Below, piece by piece: positions 59,139 to 64,000 of a stretch of DNA of 64,000 nucleotides. The notes below the pieces were generated by a model. It did no database searches. It was not told where the DNA came from and saw only the letters and a list, made by a program, of their open reading frames with translations. Within the stretch, counting starts at the first letter, position 1. The number at the start of each line of letters is the position of its first letter. Position numbers and translations under genes: made by a program. Where the stretch lies: NCBI GenBank assembly GCA_964605235.1, contig CAZSBB010000012.1, positions 1 to 64,000 on the forward strand, read 5' to 3'. The DNA is from CAZSBB01 sp964605235. GTDB lineage: Bacteria > Planctomycetota > Phycisphaerae > Phycisphaerales > Phycisphaeraceae.

Positions 59139-61343
59139 TCACACCGTCACCACCTGCTTGCCGTGGCTGGCGACTTCCGCTTTGAGCTGTTCGATCAGCT
59201 GCGTCACCGGCAGGGCGCCCAGGTCGCCCCGGCTGCGGTCGCGCACCGACGCGGCGTTGGCTTCCTGATCGCGCCCGCCCACCACCAGCATGTACGGAAT
59301 CTTCAGGTCCTGGGCGACCTTGATCTTCGCGTTCACCCGGTCATTGGAATCCTCCAGCGTCGCGCGCAGGCCGGCGGCTTTGAGTTGCTCGAGCACCTGC
59401 TGGCCGTACGCCAGGAACTTGTCGCTGATGGGCAGCACGCGCACCTGCTCGGGCGCGAGCCACAGCGGGAAGGAGCCGTGGTAGTGCTCGATGAGGATCG
59501 CCATGAAGCGTTCCATCGAACCAAACGGCGCGCGGTGGATCATCGCGGGGCGGTGGGTCTGGTTGTCGGCTCCGACATATTCCAGCTCGAAACGCTGGGG
59601 CAGGTTGTAGTCGAGCTGCACGGTGCCCAGTTGCCACCGTCGGCCGATGACGTCGCGCACGAGGAAGTCGGTCTTGGGGCCATAAAACGCGGCTTCGCCG
59701 ACGCCCTCGATGTAGCTGACGCCCATTTCCTCGAGCAGTTCGCGCAGCGTGTTTTCCGCCTGATCCCACAGCGCGGGGTCGCCCACGTACTTGTCGCTGG
59801 TGGGGTCGCGCAGACCCAGGCGGATGGTGACCTCATCGAAGCCGAAGGTGCGGAAGACCCATTGCACGAGCTGGAGCGTGCTGCGGAACTCTTCCTTGAT
59901 TTGCTCCTGGGTGCAGAAGATGTGGGCGTCGTCCTGCGTGAAGCCGCGCACGCGGGTCATGCCGTTGAGCTCGCCCGATTGCTCCCAACGGTATACAGTT
60001 CCGAATTCAGCCAAGCGGACAGGTAGATCACGATAGCTATGTTTATCGCTGGCGTAGATGCGGATGTGATGCGGACAGTTCATCGGTTTGAGTAAATAAT
60101 TCTCTCCCGATTGAGCGTAGTATCTGACAACCGCTAACTTTGTATCAACATTTCGCTCATCGTATGGATACTTATCTTCCATTCCTGCTTGAGCAACCAT
60201 ATTCTCCTCGGTGGTTCTATCAAGGTTTTTTACGCCATCTCTTACCTCGCGCAAATAAATAAGAAGCGGTCGAGTCTCGTCTCGAATTTGACGAATCTGA
60301 GGATACTGCGAATCTTCATAGTATGGATAATGTCCGCTCGTGCGGTATAGATCGATCTTGCCGATGTGCGGCGTGTAGACCACGTCGTACCCGCGCTTGA
60401 GCAGTTCCGCCTGTAAAAACTCCTGCAGCAGATTGCGCACCATCGCGCCGCGCGGCTTCCACAGGATCAGGCCCTGCCCGACCAGTTCATCAATGACGAA
60501 CAGGCCGAGCTTCTGGCCAATGACGCGGTGATCGCGCTGCCGGGCTTCTTCGAGCTGTTGCAGGTGGGCGTCGAGGTCCGCCTGGGAGAAGAACGCGGTG
60601 CCATAGACGCGCTGGAAGCGGTCGGAGTTGATGTCGCCATGCCAGTGGCTCGACGCGACGCTGGTGATTTTGAACGCCCCGATGACGCCGGTGCTCGGCA
60701 CGTGGGGGCCCATGCAGAGGTCTTCCCACAGGCGCGGCTGGACCGGCGTGGTGGTGCAGGACACGTCCACGCCCGGGTCGCCGGTGACGTACCACGAGAG
60801 CATTTCCGCTCCGCCGTCCAGCGCGCGCTGGGCGTTGTCGATTTTGTACTTGTTGCCTTCAGCGCGGAGCTTGTCGAGTCCGACGCCGGCGGTCAGCTCA
60901 TAGCGGGTGAACGGCCGATCCTCGGCGACAATCTTGCGCATCTCGTCTTCAATGCGCGGGAAGTCATCGCTGCTGATGGGTGTGTCGAGCTTGATGTCGT
61001 AGTAAAACCCGTTGTCCAGCGGCGGGCCATAGGCCAGCTGAGCGTCGGGCCAGAGGCGCAGGATCGCTTCCGCCATGACGTGGGCGCAGGAATGCCGCAG
61101 CAGGTAGAGGGCGTCGGGGTTGTGTTCGCCCTTGGTTTTGCCGTCTTTGTCGGTGCGGGGGCGGGTGATGATGGCGAGCTTGGCGTCGCCGGTGAGCGGG
61201 CGTTTGAGATCCCACAACTGGCCGTCGACCTTGGCGCCGATGGCGGCCTTGGCGAGTCCCGCGCCGATCGCGCTGGCGACTTCGCCGGGGGCGACCGGCT
61301 GGGGAAATTCCTTGATGCTGCCGTCGGGCAATTCGATCCGCAT
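59139..61343 (-). CDS. thrS: Threonyl-tRNA synthetase with low-GC insert
   Basis: 734 aa from the ATG at 61343 (AGGAG 8 nt upstream; a GTG at 61352 is also in frame). TGS domain 1-62, editing domain with HSCAHVMAEAILRLWPDAQ, then the class II core: motif 2 around RVRGFTQDDAHIF, Cys and His of the zinc site (MNCPHH), motif 3 near RAPFGSMERFMAILIEHY, and the anticodon-binding domain. Charges tRNA-Thr. Between TSGHYPYYEDSQYP and YLLKPMNCPHH lie about 60 residues absent from E. coli ThrS. DNA over residues about 330-450 is near 45% GC, versus about 60% outside. Confidence 0.96.
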   Translation of the reverse strand: MRIELPDGSIKEFPQPVAPGEVASAIGAGLAKAAIGAKVDGQLWDLKRPLTGDAKLAIITRPRTDKDGKTKGEHNPDALYLLRHSCAHVMAEAILRLWPDAQLAYGPPLDNGFYYDIKLDTPISSDDFPRIEDEMRKIVAEDRPFTRYELTAGVGLDKLRAEGNKYKIDNAQRALDGGAEMLSWYVTGDPGVDVSCTTTPVQPRLWEDLCMGPHVPSTGVIGAFKITSVASSHWHGDINSDRFQRVYGTAFFSQADLDAHLQQLEEARQRDHRVIGQKLGLFVIDELVGQGLILWKPRGAMVRNLLQEFLQAELLKRGYDVVYTPHIGKIDLYRTSGHYPYYEDSQYPQIRQIRDETRPLLIYLREVRDGVKNLDRTTEENMVAQAGMEDKYPYDERNVDTKLAVVRYYAQSGENYLLKPMNCPHHIRIYASDKHSYRDLPVRLAEFGTVYRWEQSGELNGMTRVRGFTQDDAHIFCTQEQIKEEFRSTLQLVQWVFRTFGFDEVTIRLGLRDPTSDKYVGDPALWDQAENTLRELLEEMGVSYIEGVGEAAFYGPKTDFLVRDVIGRRWQLGTVQLDYNLPQRFELEYVGADNQTHRPAMIHRAPFGSMERFMAILIEHYHGSFPLWLAPEQVRVLPISDKFLAYGQQVLEQLKAAGLRATLEDSNDRVNAKIKVAQDLKIPYMLVVGGRDQEANAASVRDRSRGDLGALPVTQLIEQLKAEVASHGKQVVTV

Positions 61344-61460
61344 GATCCGCACTCCTGCCTGCCGCGCTGCCGGCGCGGGCGAACCAGCCAGTTTAGCACA
61401 GGCCAGCTATCCCGGCGGAAAGCGGGGTCATGTGCAAGCCCGGCCCCGCATTGCACTGCT

Positions 61461-61868
61461 CAACGAGCCGGAAGCGTAAGCGACGGGCTACGCGCTTGAA
61501 CGCCGGTGCAGAGGGGGTTAACCAGTGATCCGTTGGATGCCGTGCGCCGTTCCCCTCGCTGACGCTTCGGGCTCGTAGCTGCGTGCTCGTGCCATAGCGC
61601 TGCTCAACGAGCCGGAAGCGTAAGCGACGGGCTACGCGCTTGAACGCCGGTGCAGAGGGGGTTAACCAGTGATCCGTTGGATGCCGTGCGCCGTTCCCCT
61701 CGCTGACGCTTCGGGCTCGTAGCTGCGTGCTCGTGCCATAGCGCTGCTCAACGAGCCGGAAGCGTAAGCGACGGGCTACGCGCTTGAACGCCGGTGCAGA
61801 GGGGGTTAACCAGTGATCCGCTGGATGCCGTGCGCCGTTCCCCTCGCTGACGCTTCGGGCTCGTTCAG
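61461..61868. repeat. Three tandem 144-bp units of family E palindrome
   Basis: Units begin at 61461, 61605 and 61749 (each AACGAGCCGGAAGCGTAAGC...) with exactly 144-bp spacing; the third is truncated. Units differ by only a base or so (e.g. CCGTTGG versus CCGCTGG near 61675/61819), so duplication is recent. Each unit is itself palindromic. They fill the 543-bp gap upstream of thrS. The 48-residue repeated frame that reads through them is an artefact. Confidence 0.93.
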
Positions 61869-61886
61869 CGGAGCACCGTATGCACA

Positions 61887-64000
61887 TCACCGCCCGGAGC
61901 GCTCCGCGTCCGCCCCCAGAAACCGTTCCACCGGCGCCTGCGGATCAAGCTGGCGCGCCCGCAGCGCCGCCGCTTGAGAGGCTTCCATATTCCCCGCACG
62001 CTGGTGCAGGGCTGCGAGGCGCAGCTGATGCACCGCGCGGTCGGGTTCGAGGAGCGCCAGTCCTTCCACATGCCGCAACGCCGCCGGCAGATCGCCTTGT
62101 TGCAGGGCGATGGTCGCCGCCAGCTCGCGGTAGCTGCCGGAGTAGGGTTGACGTTGCAGCGCCCGCCGCGCCGCTTCGCGGGCGTAGTCCAACTCACCCA
62201 GGCGCTGGTACAGCTTGGCGAGTTCAAACGCCCATTGCCCGCTGCTCTGGTCGGTGCTGTCGAGTTCGGTCAGCGCGCCGACGGCTTCGCCGGCTTTGCC
62301 CACCGCCGGCGCCAGCAGCACCAGTTGTTCCTGCGGCCAGGGGTCCACGGGGCGCGCTGCCGCGTACCGCACCACCGCACGGTACGCCGCCTGCGCATCA
62401 CCCTGCGCCACTGCCTGGCGCGCCGCCAGTCCCAGCAAATCCGGCTGGTCGGGATACTGCGCCAGCAGCGCCTGCAACTGCGGCGCATCAATCGTCTGGC
62501 TGTGCGCGTAGGTCTTGAGCAACTCGCGCAACTGCGGATCATCCGGCAGCGGTCCCATGCCCCAGTCGCGCACCTGCTGCTGCGCCCAGCTCTTGAACGC
62601 ATGCATGAAGGTCGCCGGCTCCACGCCCAGCACATTCACGCAGGCCTGGTCGATGTCCTGCCCATCGCGGAACGCATGCAGCAGCCCCAGCACCGCGCGG
62701 TGGCCGTGTGCCTGCGTGATGTACTGGAGCATCCACGCCGCCTGGGCGTACGCCTGCGGGCGATCGGTCGGACTGCTGGGACGCACGAAGGCGATGTTGA
62801 TGCTCTGCAGGTCGAACAGCCGATCGCGGTGCAGCGCGTCGGCGAGCAGTTGGCAGGCGCTGTAATCCCGCTGGCCCGGCTCCTGGCTCACGGCGCAGGC
62901 TTCGGTGAACCAGTGCGGCAGGCGGTTGCGCGTCTGGTCCAGCGTGACCGTGTGCACGAACTCGTGGCGAATCACCCGCGCCCAGTCAAACGGCCCACGC
63001 TGCCGGGCGCCCAGACGCGGCGGGGTCAGCGCGATCACATCCCCCGTGCTGGCGGCAATGGTCCAGATGTCGGGCATGCCGGTGATGCGCACGCCGAACC
63101 AGCGTTCGTTGGGGAAAATCTCCACCAGCGTTTTGCGCCGGGGGCGATGCTCGAACACGCTGGTGATGTCGCGGTAAATCCGCTCCAATTCCGCGGGCAT
63201 GTCGCGCGCCAGCACCTCGTCCACACCCGCCATGTAGCGGATGACGAAATGCTCCGTCTCGATCCGCTGATAGGTCAGCAGCTCGCGCACCAGCGCCAGT
63301 TGGTTCGCCACCCGCAGGTCGAACGGGTCAAGCGTTGCCGCAGCGGTCAGGACTTCCAGGGCTGCTTCATCGCGCCCCGCCTGCATGAGCAGCAAACCCA
63401 ACTCGCTGTGAACATCGGCATCGCGCGGGGCACGGGCGAGCGCCTGACGCAGAATGCGTTCGGCGGCTTCGTACTGCCGCGCCAGGGAGAGATAGCGTCC
63501 CACCGTCGCCAGCGCCAGCGGATGACCCGGCGCGACAGCATCGAACGCCGCCAGCGCCTGCGCCAGCGCTGCCTGGTCATAGCGCAAGGCCGCGGTCGCC
63601 GCCGCCAGCGCCAGCACCTCCGGATGGCGCGGCGTCTGCGTCAGCAGCAACGTGAGCGGCGCCGCGGCGGGGGCGGGCGTCTTCTGCATCAGCGCCGTCT
63701 CCACCGCCAGCCGCAACGCCAGCGGATGGTCCGGCTGCAACTTCAGCAATTGCAGCCGACATTGCTCGGCCCGGCCGAACTGATAGCTCCCGGCACTGAG
63801 CAAACCCAACTCGTACCACGCGGCGCTGCTGTGGGGATTGAGCGTCAGCGCCTGCTGCAACGCCTGCGCCGCCTCGCTGGGATTGTGCTTGGCGGCCAGC
63901 AGCCGCGCCTCGGCGACATAGGCGGGCCAGTGCAGCGGGTCACCCGTGCTCCGCGCCGCCGCAAACATACCCATGGCTGCCTGGTAGTCCCGCGCCGGCT
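61887..64000 (-). CDS. TPR protein with peptidase-MA-like domain (5'-truncated)
   Basis: At least 703 codons; the frame stays open to the window end, so the N-terminus is missing. TPR arrays flank a central zinc-peptidase-like domain: EHFVIRY, WARVIRHEFVHTVTLDQTRNRLPHWFTEACAV contains HExxH (HEFVH) with a downstream Glu. This fits the peptidase-MA/gluzincin-like domains found in bacterial TPR proteins. It may be periplasmic. The C-terminal TPRs (WAFELAKLYQRLGELDYA) are typical. Function unknown. Confidence 0.8.
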   Translation of the reverse strand, partial: PARDYQAAMGMFAAARSTGDPLHWPAYVAEARLLAAKHNPSEAAQALQQALTLNPHSSAAWYELGLLSAGSYQFGRAEQCRLQLLKLQPDHPLALRLAVETALMQKTPAPAAAPLTLLLTQTPRHPEVLALAAATAALRYDQAALAQALAAFDAVAPGHPLALATVGRYLSLARQYEAAERILRQALARAPRDADVHSELGLLLMQAGRDEAALEVLTAAATLDPFDLRVANQLALVRELLTYQRIETEHFVIRYMAGVDEVLARDMPAELERIYRDITSVFEHRPRRKTLVEIFPNERWFGVRITGMPDIWTIAASTGDVIALTPPRLGARQRGPFDWARVIRHEFVHTVTLDQTRNRLPHWFTEACAVSQEPGQRDYSACQLLADALHRDRLFDLQSINIAFVRPSSPTDRPQAYAQAAWMLQYITQAHGHRAVLGLLHAFRDGQDIDQACVNVLGVEPATFMHAFKSWAQQQVRDWGMGPLPDDPQLRELLKTYAHSQTIDAPQLQALLAQYPDQPDLLGLAARQAVAQGDAQAAYRAVVRYAAARPVDPWPQEQLVLLAPAVGKAGEAVGALTELDSTDQSSGQWAFELAKLYQRLGELDYAREAARRALQRQPYSGSYRELAATIALQQGDLPAALRHVEGLALLEPDRAVHQLRLAALHQRAGNMEASQAAALRARQLDPQAPVERFLGADAERSGR

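Noticed and set aside
61461..61868. Possible CRISPR array
   Set aside because: The repeat unit is 144 bp with no unique spacers and no cas genes nearby.
61393..61890. Protein with three 48-residue repeats
   Set aside because: The frame is created by the tandem palindromic units; the same peptide-like strings appear at other palindromes in the window.

Overview
This looks like a contig from a high-GC (roughly 60-65%), Gram-negative, probably uncultured Planctomycetota genome, most likely class Phycisphaerae. The pointers are a large surface protein with the planctomycetal LEPRALLS sorting motif (10187-13963), two formylglycine-type sulfatases, a divergent non-RpoD sigma-70 factor, sigma-54, and very dense families of extragenic palindromes in the gaps. 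Taxonomy is inferred from gene content only. There is no rRNA, no convincing tRNA and no CRISPR array. Ten Ns at 47495-47504 mark a scaffold join, so order across that point is not proven.

Region by region. 0.5-8 kb: SAM decarboxylase, a DUF1232 membrane protein, then a TPR/outer-membrane beta-barrel gene followed 58 bp later by a 1138-aa secreted protein ending in a kinase-like fold, then a histidine kinase. 8-14 kb: a TPR glycosyltransferase facing a 1258-aa surface protein. 14-24 kb: housekeeping (P-loop kinase, orphan FliN, FtsK, RpoN), a GH2-like fragment behind a consensus sigma-54 promoter, a response regulator with a TIGR04282-type glycosyltransferase. 23-32 kb: sulfatase, orphan AtpG, Zn-dependent dehydrogenase, Gfo/Idh/MocA oxidoreductase, a complete His-rich zinc/manganese ABC importer, a lone PotC-type permease. 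32-40 kb: GcvT, sigma factor and superoxide dismutase diverging around a PerR/Fur-like palindrome, TatD nuclease, xylulokinase, TerC. 40-46 kb: a three-gene minus-strand cluster (beta-barrel, 890-aa secreted protein, small lipoprotein) that parallels the 2-7 kb locus, then an OppA-like lipoprotein. 46-52 kb: PfkB kinase, scaffold gap, RRM RNA-binding protein, a HigBA-like toxin-antitoxin pair with an apparently leaderless promoter, and a low-GC membrane protein, which together look acquired. 52-64 kb: second sulfatase, an unrecognised protein, aldehyde dehydrogenase with nitrilase, oxidoreductase downstream of ThrS, and a TPR/peptidase-MA protein cut by the window end.

The most original content is the pair of barrel plus giant secreted protein loci. 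The two barrels are clearly paralogous, the gaps to the partner gene are 58 and 57 bp, and both partners have signal peptides whose predicted mature N-terminus is Gln-Phe. The partners otherwise differ, and one carries a complete set of kinase catalytic residues after a polymorphic-toxin-like architecture. This suggests an uncharacterised outer-membrane export or display module with interchangeable passengers. A second notable feature is a roughly 360-bp low-GC patch inside thrS that coincides with an apparent insertion in the catalytic domain.
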